DNA of 38,764 nucleotides from an uncultured Clostridia bacterium. Its GTDB lineage: Bacteria > Bacillota > Clostridia > TANB77 > CAG-508. The translations under genes were made by a program, and so were the position numbers. The first letter of the stretch is position 1; each line of letters opens with the position of its first letter. Location: positions 1 to 38,764 of the forward strand of contig CAKPDN010000014.1 of NCBI GenBank assembly GCA_934149005.1. The letters are read 5' to 3'. The notes under the pieces were generated by a model, which was given only the letters and a program-made list of their open reading frames with translations, was not told the DNA's origin and did not search any database. This document shows, piece after piece, positions 25,468 to 31,631 of the stretch.

Positions 25468-25731
25468 TTATTTTCTTAATCCTAATTTTTCAACAATATC
25501 TCTATATCTTTGAACATCTTTTTTTGCTAAATAGTTTAATAAATTTCTTCTTTTACCAACCATTTTTAATAATCCTCTTCTTGAGTGATTATCTTTAACA
25601 TGTACCTTTAAATGTTCTGTTAGTTCATTAATTCTTTCTGTTAAAAGAGCTACTTGTACTTCTGGTGAACCAGTATCTTTTTCTTCTCTTTTATAAGTAT
25701 TAATGATTTCTTGTTTTCTTTCCTTTGTCAT
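25468..25731 (-). CDS. rpsO: 30S ribosomal protein S15
   Basis: The 87-aa protein matches bacterial S15 in length and pattern: DTGSPEVQVALLTERI (about 21-36), then HVKDNHSRRGLLKMVGKRR (about 43-61) and a C-terminal LAKKDVQRYRDIV. It binds 16S rRNA helices 20-22 and helps assemble the platform. The start has GGAGG. It lies upstream of pnp with its own terminator between. Confidence 0.98.
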   Translation of the reverse strand: MTKERKQEIINTYKREEKDTGSPEVQVALLTERINELTEHLKVHVKDNHSRRGLLKMVGKRRNLLNYLAKKDVQRYRDIVEKLGLRK

Positions 25732-25744
25732 GTTTTACACCTCC

Positions 25745-25830
25745 TATATTTTATTTATCCTTTAACTGAGCTTTTAGTTTTGGTGCTTTACTTGAAAGCT
25801 AAGTAAAAGGCTTTGCTTAAATAGTATACT
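25745..25830 (-). promoter_or_regulatory. possible S15 leader RNA
   Basis: The transcript upstream of rpsO contains CTTTTACTTAGCTTTCAAGTAAAG, a hairpin with an 8-nt stem, and a following AAAACTAAAAGCTCAG. S15 represses its own translation through 5'-leader structures in many bacteria. The Firmicute leader class was not matched base by base, so this is tentative. Confidence 0.3.
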
Positions 25831-25882
25831 ATATTTTTCCATAATTATCAATAGTTTTTAGTAAATTTTTGTAATATAATTA

Positions 25883-25917
25883 CCCCCATAGTACAAAATG
25901 TACTTGGGGGCTTTTTT
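25883..25917. terminator. intrinsic terminator downstream of cotJC
   Basis: CCCCC...GGGGG with an inner GTACA/TGTAC stem overlaps the cotJC stop by two bases. The plus strand ends in CTTTTTTATT. On the minus strand the following tract is only AT-rich, so it may be bidirectional with a weaker minus side. Confidence 0.6.
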
Positions 25918-26323
25918 ATTTACAATCATTCATATAAAATTTCTTTTCTGCTAATTTATCTTGAACTCCACGAAGTGCTTCTCCAAATCTTTGGAAATGA
26001 ACCACTTCTCTTTCCCTTAAATATCTTAATGGGTCTATAACATCAGGATTATCTCTACACAAATCTATTAATTTTTCATAAGTTGCTCTTGCTTTTTGTT
26101 CTGCTGCCAAGTCTTCTTGTAAGTTTGCTATTGGGTCACCTTTACAAGCTAAACATGTTGCATTAAATGGTACCCCTGCTGCTGATTGAGGATATACATC
26201 AACTCCATGATCTGTATAATATGGTCCTAATCCTGCTTTTTCTATTTCTTCTATTGATGCTCCTTGTGTTAGTTGGTGTACTATTGTTCCAACCATTTCT
26301 AAGTGTGCAAGTTCTTCTGTACC
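25916..26323 (-). pseudogene. cotJC: cotJC, 3' part (codons 62-196 of the restored gene)
   Basis: From the shared 12 bp (GTEE), the frame continues LAHLEMVGTIVHQLTQ to the usual CotJC ending. It has EDLAAEQKARATYEKL (Glu136) and LREREVVHFQRFGEALR (Glu167, His170 of the restored protein), which are expected metal ligands of the manganese-catalase fold. The first ATG (26296) has no ribosome binding site, so this half should not be translated alone. The missing 5' part is at 29982-30179. The gene should work only after removal of the intervening element; it is interrupted, not degraded. Confidence 0.9.
26312..26323. other. left attachment site core
   Basis: TTCTTCTGTACC (GGTACAGAAGAA on the coding strand) is shared exactly with 29985-29996. 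The bases outside it differ. An AGGTACT motif lies 7 nt inside the element (26331-26337). Confidence 0.85.
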
Positions 26324-26341
26324 ACAATGAAGGTACTTTTT

Positions 26342-26358
26342 AGTTCACTCGGTGAACT
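26342..26358. repeat. 7-bp inverted repeat inside the left end of the element
   Basis: AGTTCAC and GTGAACT are separated by 3 nt, 18 nt from the left core and 24 nt after the MFS stop. It may be a recombinase arm site or part of the MFS 3' end; no T run follows on the minus strand. Confidence 0.5.
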
Positions 26359-26382
26359 TTCGCACTTGTCATAATTGAATAT

Positions 26383-27603
26383 TTATCTAATAATTTCTAC
26401 ACTCTTTCTACTTACAAAATAAATTCCTAATACTAAATATGATAATATCGCTAAACCAAAAGTAACTTTTATAACATTATCATTTTCAGACAAAATTGTG
26501 TATGATAGTATTGGTAATATTGCTGTTACTATCCCTTCAATAAATCTTTCAAAAGTAACATACGAGGTCTGTAACTTATCCTTTGAAGCCTCATATATAG
26601 CAACATTATCAAATATTTCATAAGCTCCATTTCCAATTCCTAGTAATATATAAATAACTGGTAATATGTATTCTAATATTTCATTTGATGTTATAAATAA
26701 ACTTAAAAAGGCAAATATAAATATCATACACATTGGTAAAATAACCTTTTTCCAATTTCTATCATTTGCTTTCTTTGCCCAAAACTTACTTGATATTGCT
26801 TCTGATAAATTTATTATGATATTTAACAAACTATAATATATATAATTTATGTTTAAATATCTAAGTAAGAAAACATTTAAATACATTATACCAATTCCAT
26901 TGGCAAATCTATTTATTCCACATGTTATAAAAATCTTTCTAAATTTTTTATCTGTTGCTGGAATTTTTATTGTATCCTTTATGGTTATTTTATCTTCCTT
27001 TATAGGTGGCTTATATGTATTAATTCTTATTACTATATCTATAAATGCAATTAAAAATACAATTGCAAATAGCATTATAAAGCCATATAATTCATACCCG
27101 TTTTGTGTAAATGTATCAAGTACGATTCCCATAATTAAGCTAAATGCTAAAACCATGGTGTTTTTATACATATTTTTTGTTGCTGCAAACTTGGTTCTAT
27201 CTTCTTTTTCTAACAAAGACATTCTCCAATTAACAAAAGTTATATATCCCATTTCTCCTGTAATTGCATATATTGAAGCAAATATAAAGAAGAATATAGT
27301 TCGTACGCGTATATCACTTGATATAAATGGAATAACCGCAAAACATATAGATGATATTCTATATATTGAATAATTTGCTAAAACAACTTTTTTTGATTGT
27401 CCTATTCTTGAAAATAATGGTGCTGCAAATATTTGTATAATATTAGTTATTGTATCTAAAACAGCATAAATGCCAATTGCAAAGTCTGACAAACCTAAAT
27501 ATACTGCAAAAGCTGATATAAATGATGTACTAGCTATTTTATTGTTTGCATTATCTAATACAGAAGAAATTAAGTATTTTTTGTATTCTTTTTTATAATT
27601 CAT
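26383..27603 (-). CDS. major facilitator superfamily transporter (cargo of the element)
   Basis: The 406-aa protein has about 12 hydrophobic segments and a polar loop in the centre (about 195-215, YKPPIKEDKITIKDTIKIP). An MFS-like loop between segments 2 and 3 reads PLFSRIGQSKKVVLANYSIY. The substrate cannot be told. The ribosome binding site is AGGAG. It is on the cotJ strand, inside the element, with its own candidate promoter (27643-27671). It may help the cell or be passive cargo. Confidence 0.85.
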   Translation of the reverse strand: MNYKKEYKKYLISSVLDNANNKIASTSFISAFAVYLGLSDFAIGIYAVLDTITNIIQIFAAPLFSRIGQSKKVVLANYSIYRISSICFAVIPFISSDIRVRTIFFFIFASIYAITGEMGYITFVNWRMSLLEKEDRTKFAATKNMYKNTMVLAFSLIMGIVLDTFTQNGYELYGFIMLFAIVFLIAFIDIVIRINTYKPPIKEDKITIKDTIKIPATDKKFRKIFITCGINRFANGIGIMYLNVFLLRYLNINYIYYSLLNIIINLSEAISSKFWAKKANDRNWKKVILPMCMIFIFAFLSLFITSNEILEYILPVIYILLGIGNGAYEIFDNVAIYEASKDKLQTSYVTFERFIEGIVTAILPILSYTILSENDNVIKVTFGLAILSYLVLGIYFVSRKSVEIIR

Positions 27604-27642
27604 ATTTTTCTCCTATTCAATTTATTGTAATTCATGTTAGTT

Positions 27643-27671
27643 ATTCTATCACAAAATTCAATAACTTACAA
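27643..27671 (-). promoter_or_regulatory. candidate sigma-A promoter of the MFS gene
   Basis: TTGTAA, 17 nt, TAGAAT on the minus strand, about 40 nt upstream of the ATG at 27603. Confidence 0.5.
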
Positions 27672-27743
27672 TTAATTTCATCTATTAACTATAATTTTAG
27701 AATAAAGGGAAATAAAAGGGAATTAATTTTATAAATTCCCTAT

Positions 27744-27751
27744 CATATAAT
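27744..27751 (+). promoter_or_regulatory. candidate promoter -10 (CATATAAT) for the recombinase operon
   Basis: CATATAAT resembles both a sigma-A -10 (TATAAT) and the -10 of mother-cell sigma-E/K promoters (CATA-). The same eight bases occur on the minus strand upstream of cotJA (30907-30914). The -35 region is weak for sigma-A. Mother-cell control is inference. Confidence 0.4.
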
Positions 27752-27774
27752 GTTAGCATAGAAAAATGTAAATT

Positions 27775-27807
27775 TACTCAAGACAAGCCTGTCTTGGGTA
27801 TTTTTTT
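27775..27807 (+). terminator. strong terminator hairpin in the recombinase leader
   Basis: TACTCAAGACA pairs with TGTCTTGGGTA (11 bp, one G-U) around AGCC. Seven Ts follow. It lies between the candidate promoter and the 45-aa gene, with no plus-strand gene before it, so it ends a short leader RNA or shields the recombinase from read-through. Confidence 0.85.
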
Positions 27808-27842
27808 ATGCTTTTCTCATAAAATTAAATGAGGCGATTTAT

Positions 27843-27980
27843 ATGATATTAGAAGAATACACTTTAGAAAATACAAAAATAAAATTTTATGATGATTATA
27901 TAGTAGAAAATATTGATACTCAAAAAGAATTTATAGATAAAGTTATAATTAATTTGATAAGCAAATCTCTTTTATTGTAA
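27843..27980 (+). CDS. 45-aa protein upstream of the recombinase, candidate directionality factor
   Basis: ATG at 27843 opens 45 codons, MILEEYTLENTKIKF then YDDYIVENIDTQKEF, ending in LISKSLLL. AATGAGG lies upstream at a fair distance. It ends 63 nt before the recombinase start, on the same strand. The peptide is acidic and helix-like at the C-terminus. Large serine recombinases need a small directionality factor to excise; these vary widely, and one is usually near the recombinase gene. This is the best candidate in the element, but only by size and place. Confidence 0.55.
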   Translation: MILEEYTLENTKIKFYDDYIVENIDTQKEFIDKVIINLISKSLLL

Positions 27981-28043
27981 TATGTCCAATTCTCATATAT
28001 AATGTTTACAATTTAAGAACACATTACAAGGAAAGGAGTAAAT

Positions 28044-29603
28044 GTGCAAAATAGCATATATGCGATATATTTAAGAAAATCAAGAGAAGATTACGAAGCT
28101 GAAAAATATGGTGAAGGCGAAACTTTGGCAAGGCATGAAAAAATCTTGACTACATTAGCAGAGAAACAAAACTTAACTATTGGTAAAATTTATAGAGAAG
28201 TTGTAAGTGGTGAAACTATTAGTGAAAGAAAAGAAATGCAAAAGCTTTTAAAAGATGTTGAAAATGAAGAATGGGCAGGAGTTTTAGTTGTCGAAGTAGA
28301 AAGACTTGCTCGTGGTGATACTGCTGATCAAGGCAGAGTTTCAAAAGCCTTTAAGTATTCTCATACAAAAATTATTACCCCTGTTAAAACTTATGACCCA
28401 GATAATGAATTTGATGAAGAATATTTTGAGTTTGGCTTATTTATGTCTAGGAGAGAATATAAAACAATAAATAGACGTTTACAAAGAGGTCGTGAAATTT
28501 CTGTTTCTGAGGGTAAATTTGTTGGCAACATTGCTCCTTTTGGATATGATAGAGTAAAACTAAAAGATTCAAAAGGCTATACCTTATCAGTAAATCAAGA
28601 TGAAGCCACCATTGTAAAGGAAATCTTTAGATTATATACATTTGACAATAATACAATAAATTCGGTTGCTAAACAATTAAATAATATGAATTTAAAGCCT
28701 AGAATTTCAAATGAATGGACTATTTCTTCTGTTAAAGATATTCTTTCTAATCCAACATATATCGGCAAAATTGTTTGGAATAGAAGGAAACAAAAAAAGA
28801 AAACTAAAAACGGACATCTTATAATTAGTAGACCTCGTAATCAAGAATATTTAATATATGATGGATTACATGAGCCTATTATTGATAATAAAACTTGGGA
28901 TTTAGTACAAGAAAAAAGGAAACAAAATGCTCCTAAAATAAAACATAACAGTATTATCCAAAATCCTCTAGTTGGTTTAGTTTTTTGTGAAAAATGTGGT
29001 AAACCCATGCAAAGAAGGCCTTATACAAAAGCTGATAAACCTCCTACTCTTATGTGTTCTAATTCAAAATGTGATAATGTAAGCTCTAAACTTTATATTG
29101 TAGAAAAGAAAATAGTTGAATCTTTAAACATATGGCTTGAAAATTATAAAATAAATTATGAAATAAGAGATAATTCAAATACAGAGAATAACAAAGTAAT
29201 AGAACAATCTATTTTGACTACTAAAAAAGAATTAGAAAAAGAAAATACTAAACTTAATAAAATTTATGACTTCCTAGAAAACGGTATTTATAATAAAGAT
29301 GAATTTATAAATCGTTCTAAATCTATAAAAGATAATATTAAAAGTTTAGAAAATAAATTAGGAGACTACATTGAACTTTCAAATAAAAATAATGAAATTC
29401 AACATCATAAAAAAATGATAATACCTAAATTAGAAAATGTTATGAATTTATATTATATGCTAGAATCTGCTGAAGATAAAAACATTTTGCTAAAAAGTAT
29501 AATTGCAAAAGTTACATATTTAAAAACTGAAAAAGCTATAAAAAAAAATTCTGACCCAACTAATTTTGAATTACATATATATCCAAAGATACCTCGAACA
29601 TAA
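28044..29603 (+). CDS. large serine recombinase (element integrase/excisionase)
   Basis: The start is GTG at 28044 behind AAAGGAG, giving 519 aa. The catalytic N-terminal domain has YLRKSREDYE with the nucleophile Ser13, and VVEVERLARGD near 83-92. A recombinase domain follows (about 160-270, FGYDRVKLKD and NPTYIGKIVWNRRK). A zinc ribbon has Cys315, Cys318, Cys338 and Cys343. A Lys/Glu-rich coiled coil spans about 390-450. This is the form of SpoIVCA, SprA and the TP901-type integrases. It is the only recombinase in the element and is expected to cut at the shared core. No catalytic residue is missing. Confidence 0.95.
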   Translation: MQNSIYAIYLRKSREDYEAEKYGEGETLARHEKILTTLAEKQNLTIGKIYREVVSGETISERKEMQKLLKDVENEEWAGVLVVEVERLARGDTADQGRVSKAFKYSHTKIITPVKTYDPDNEFDEEYFEFGLFMSRREYKTINRRLQRGREISVSEGKFVGNIAPFGYDRVKLKDSKGYTLSVNQDEATIVKEIFRLYTFDNNTINSVAKQLNNMNLKPRISNEWTISSVKDILSNPTYIGKIVWNRRKQKKKTKNGHLIISRPRNQEYLIYDGLHEPIIDNKTWDLVQEKRKQNAPKIKHNSIIQNPLVGLVFCEKCGKPMQRRPYTKADKPPTLMCSNSKCDNVSSKLYIVEKKIVESLNIWLENYKINYEIRDNSNTENNKVIEQSILTTKKELEKENTKLNKIYDFLENGIYNKDEFINRSKSIKDNIKSLENKLGDYIELSNKNNEIQHHKKMIIPKLENVMNLYYMLESAEDKNILLKSIIAKVTYLKTEKAIKKNSDPTNFELHIYPKIPRT

Positions 29604-29611
29604 AAGTAAAA

Positions 29612-29634
29612 CCTACGCTCTGTTAAAGCGTAGG
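29612..29634 (-). terminator. terminator of the 60-aa gene, at the recombinase 3' end
   Basis: CCTACGCT pairs with AGCGTAGG around 7 nt. TTTTACTTTT follows on the minus strand. The recombinase stop (29603) is 9 nt away on the other strand. Confidence 0.7.
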
Positions 29635-29661
29635 AAAGAAATTCTCTTTTTTAATTTTCGA

Positions 29662-29844
29662 CTAAATTTCGGCAAGATGGAGTACTACTGTACCTGTGAA
29701 AATATGTTCTTTATTGTTTTCATCGATTACAACAATGAAATCTCTTTCCACAACTTTAAGCTGAACATTTTCAAGTTTAAAATTCCATCCTTTTCCAAAT
29801 CCATAGATTACATTATACCGTTTTTTACTGTCGATTTCATACAT
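29662..29844 (-). CDS. 60-aa conserved-looking hypothetical protein in the element
   Basis: The ATG at 29844 follows AAAGGTGG. The peptide is strand-rich (RYNVIYGFGKGWNFKLENVQ, then DFIVVIDENNKEHIFTG) and ends in VVLHLAEI, like a small beta-barrel. It has a promoter and a terminator of its own. No family is recognised. It may act in element maintenance or be host cargo. Confidence 0.7.
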   Translation of the reverse strand: MYEIDSKKRYNVIYGFGKGWNFKLENVQLKVVERDFIVVIDENNKEHIFTGTVVLHLAEI

Positions 29845-29878
29845 ATGGTTTTACCACCTTTCATAATTTTATATTGTA

Positions 29879-29907
29879 ATTATAGCACATTTTACATAAA
29901 ATCGCAA
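29879..29907 (-). promoter_or_regulatory. sigma-A promoter of the 60-aa gene
   Basis: TTGCGA, 17 nt, TATAAT on the minus strand. The -10 ends 35 nt upstream of the ATG at 29844. Confidence 0.65.
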
Positions 29908-29929
29908 GTTCAAAACATCACATTTTACA

Positions 29930-29968
29930 GTCAATAGCTAATTGTAAATATTGTCTTTAGCTATTGAC
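29930..29968. repeat. 11-bp inverted repeat at the right end of the element
   Basis: GTCAATAGCTA is repeated inverted as TAGCTATTGAC with 17 nt between, 16 nt from the right core. It could form a hairpin after the truncated cotJC stop or serve as a protein-binding site for recombination. Confidence 0.75.
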
Positions 29969-29981
29969 AACATCCAGGTAC

Positions 29982-30179
29982 TCATTCTTCTGTACCTATA
30001 TCATTTAATATTGCTTTAGCATTTTGGTCTGGCATACCAAATCTTTGAGACAAATATCTAAGAGATGCTGCTAATTCTCCATCGGGTCCACCATACTGAG
30101 AAATAATAACTTTTGCTAATCTTGGATCTGAACATTTTATATTAATCGGATACTGCAATGTTTTATTATAAGTCCACAT
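29982..30179 (-). pseudogene. cotJC: cotJC, 5' part (65 codons plus a stop from the element)
   Basis: ATG at 30179 overlaps the cotJB stop (TAATG) and follows GGGGG. It reads MWTYNKTLQYPINIK, then AKVIISQYGGPDGELAASLR with Glu35, to NDIGTEE (Glu65), then TGA supplied by the element. The restored protein continues LAH, so the ligand pair Glu65-x-x-His68 is split by the insertion. As it stands, only a 65-aa peptide is made. In Bacillus, CotJC is an inner coat protein of the manganese catalase family. Confidence 0.92.
29985..29996. other. right attachment site core
   Basis: This is the exact 12-bp copy of the left core, in the same orientation, inside the last codons of the cotJC 5' part. An AGGTACT motif lies 2 nt inside the element (29976-29982), matching the one at the left end, so the circular form would have the two motifs flanking the core. 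Confidence 0.85.
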
Positions 30180-30514
30180 TAGAAATTCCCCCTTTCCCAA
30201 GGCCATTTTTCTTCAAGCCATCTCCATTTATTACACGGAAAATTTATAGTTAAAGGACCATATACTTTTTGATATTTATCTTTTAAATCTTTTGCCTCTC
30301 TACAATATTTTCTGTGTAGGCAAAGGGCTTTATCATCTTCTGGATGTGTATCTAAATATAATGCAAGTTCATTTATTGCAAAATCGCAGCATCTAATTTG
30401 TTGTAACATTTCTTCTTTTTCACAACAGTCTATTGTTCTTCCTTGATTATTCATCATTATATTATTTTCCATACTTTCATTACAATTACAATTTCTATTT
30501 TCATCTATTGACAT
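30179..30514 (-). CDS. cotJB: spore coat protein CotJB
   Basis: The 111-aa protein has the CotJB core: MLQQIRCCDFAINELALYLD (about 37-56), then THPEDDKALCLHRKYCREA and KDKYQKVYGPLTIN. It has a Cys/Asn-rich N-terminal extension (NCNCNESMENN) that makes it longer than Bacillus CotJB. The start lies within the last codons of cotJA, with GGAGGG upstream. Its stop overlaps the cotJC start, so the three genes are translationally coupled. Confidence 0.93.
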   Translation of the reverse strand: MSIDENRNCNCNESMENNIMMNNQGRTIDCCEKEEMLQQIRCCDFAINELALYLDTHPEDDKALCLHRKYCREAKDLKDKYQKVYGPLTINFPCNKWRWLEEKWPWERGNF

Positions 30515-30885
30515 TTGTTGCAGCCCTCCTTTATAATATTTGTTTCTGCTATATACTCTATTTCACGCATAGATTGACATGGAGTATATGGACTGACTAA
30601 TTCTGGAAATATTGTTCCCATTTTTAGCCCTACACATGGTTTAAATGTTTTATCCATATATTGGATCGGCACATAACTTTGACCTAACATTGGATTTTCT
30701 GGAAATACATTATATTCTTCATCAAATCCACATTCACAACAATCCATGTAATTACTTTGAGTAGAACATGAGCAACAACTATCCATATTTGAACAATTTT
30801 CTTCTATTATTTCATTTTGCGTATCACATGAATTATTTTCACAATTATTGTTCATGCAATAACACTTTTTATATCTTCCAAACAT
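30505..30885 (-). CDS. cotJA: spore coat protein CotJA with a Cys-rich N-terminus
   Basis: The 126-aa protein carries the CotJA core in its second half: MLGQSYVPIQYMDKTFKP, then GTIFPELVSPYTPCQSMREI. The first 55 residues are unusual, with more than ten Cys in CYCMNNNCENNSCDTQ, SCCSCSTQ and MDCCECG, suggesting metal binding or disulfide cross-links in the coat (inference). It is first in the cotJ operon, with AAAGGAGG before the ATG. A CATATAAT (-10-like) lies about 22 nt upstream of the start, in accord with mother-cell expression. Confidence 0.93.
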   Translation of the reverse strand: MFGRYKKCYCMNNNCENNSCDTQNEIIEENCSNMDSCCSCSTQSNYMDCCECGFDEEYNVFPENPMLGQSYVPIQYMDKTFKPCVGLKMGTIFPELVSPYTPCQSMREIEYIAETNIIKEGCNKCQ

Positions 30886-30906
30886 TTTATTTCCTCCTTT
30901 AATTTT

Positions 30907-30914
30907 ATTATATG
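30907..30914 (-). promoter_or_regulatory. candidate -10 of the cotJ promoter (CATATAAT)
   Basis: CATATAAT on the minus strand resembles a sigma-E -10. A TGTCGAA, matching the Spo0A box core, lies just upstream (30921-30927). cotJ is under sigma-E control in Bacillus; here the -35 match is not clear. Confidence 0.45.
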
Positions 30915-30973
30915 AGCTTTTTCGACATTTGCTACATAATTAGGAGTTTTTGTTGAATTTTTAATTATTTAAC

Positions 30974-31513
30974 TTATTTTAGTATTTCTTCCCTTTTTTT
31001 CTTTAGTATATTCATATCTTTATAAAAATCATCTTCATTCCAATTATAAAAAGTATAATTAATATCATTATTCTTTTTAGCTATTTCTATATCTTCTATT
31101 GTAAAATATTTCACTTCTGACACTTCTTCTTTTTGTAATACATAATCTTCTATTTTGTAATTTACAATAAATATAAAATTATATGAGAATCTCTTATTTT
31201 TATCATCACTCTTACGAATATCCATTGTTTTTATTTGTTCTTTGGGAATTTCAATTCCTACTTCTTCTTTCACTTCTCTAAATATTGCTTCTTCTACACT
31301 TTCTCCACTATCAACTTGTCCCCCAGTTTTTGCCCATACATTAGGCTTTCTTCTTTTTGTTGCAGCCCTTTTTTGTAGAAGTATTTCCCCTTTTTCATTC
31401 ATTATCCAACATGAAACCGTTCTTCTCCATAAGCCTTTATCATACGCTACCCATCTATCTTCAATTTGTCCTGTTAATTTATTATTTTCATCTACTATAT
31501 CTATTAATTCCAT
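30974..31513 (-). CDS. Nudix hydrolase
   Basis: The 179-aa protein has the Nudix box GGQVDSGESVEEAIFREV followed by KEEVGIEI (about 65-90), with the expected Glu residues. The N-terminal part (WRRTVSCWIMNEKGEILLQK) and the AATKRRKPNVWAKTGG stretch resemble the isopentenyl-diphosphate-isomerase-like Nudix group. The substrate cannot be told. It stands alone, with AAGGAA before the ATG, between pyk and cotJA. Confidence 0.92.
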   Translation of the reverse strand: MELIDIVDENNKLTGQIEDRWVAYDKGLWRRTVSCWIMNEKGEILLQKRAATKRRKPNVWAKTGGQVDSGESVEEAIFREVKEEVGIEIPKEQIKTMDIRKSDDKNKRFSYNFIFIVNYKIEDYVLQKEEVSEVKYFTIEDIEIAKKNNDINYTFYNWNEDDFYKDMNILKKKREEILK

Positions 31514-31576
31514 TTTATATTCCTTTCATTTTTATAATTTTATTTTAATTTATATGTCAAAAAAATTTAGAAAGCA

Positions 31577-31616
31577 ACAAAAGAAGAACTTTTATATTTA
31601 TAAGTTCTCCTTTTGA
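31577..31616 (-). terminator. pyk terminator
   Basis: AAAAGGAGAACTT pairs with AAGTTCTTCTTTT (one mismatch), with CTTCTTTTG at the end, 16 nt after the pyk stop. Confidence 0.75.
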
Positions 31617-31631
31617 TAATATATATTTAAA

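Larger units (their letters stand above)
26312..29996. mobile_element. skin-like serine-recombinase element interrupting cotJC (3,673 bp plus duplicated core)
   Basis: The element is bounded by the 12-bp cores. It carries an MFS transporter (minus), a 45-aa gene and a large serine recombinase (plus), and a 60-aa gene (minus). Exact removal between the cores restores the cotJC frame: N-part codons GGT ACA GAA GAA are in the same phase at both ends, and the product is 196 aa, near the usual CotJC length. No capsid, replication or conjugation gene is present, so it is a minimal excisable element. Known precedents are skin in sigK, and SPbeta-type prophages in spore genes, all using large serine recombinases. 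Confidence 0.9.

Noticed and set aside
29566..29937. 123-codon plus frame after the recombinase
   Set aside because: It overlaps the recombinase end and runs antisense to the 60-aa gene, which has a promoter, ribosome binding site and terminator.
25916..30179. The two cotJC parts as separate partial paralogues
   Set aside because: The parts do not overlap, meet at an exact 12-bp shared core in one phase, flank a recombinase gene, and the 5' part is in its normal place after cotJB.
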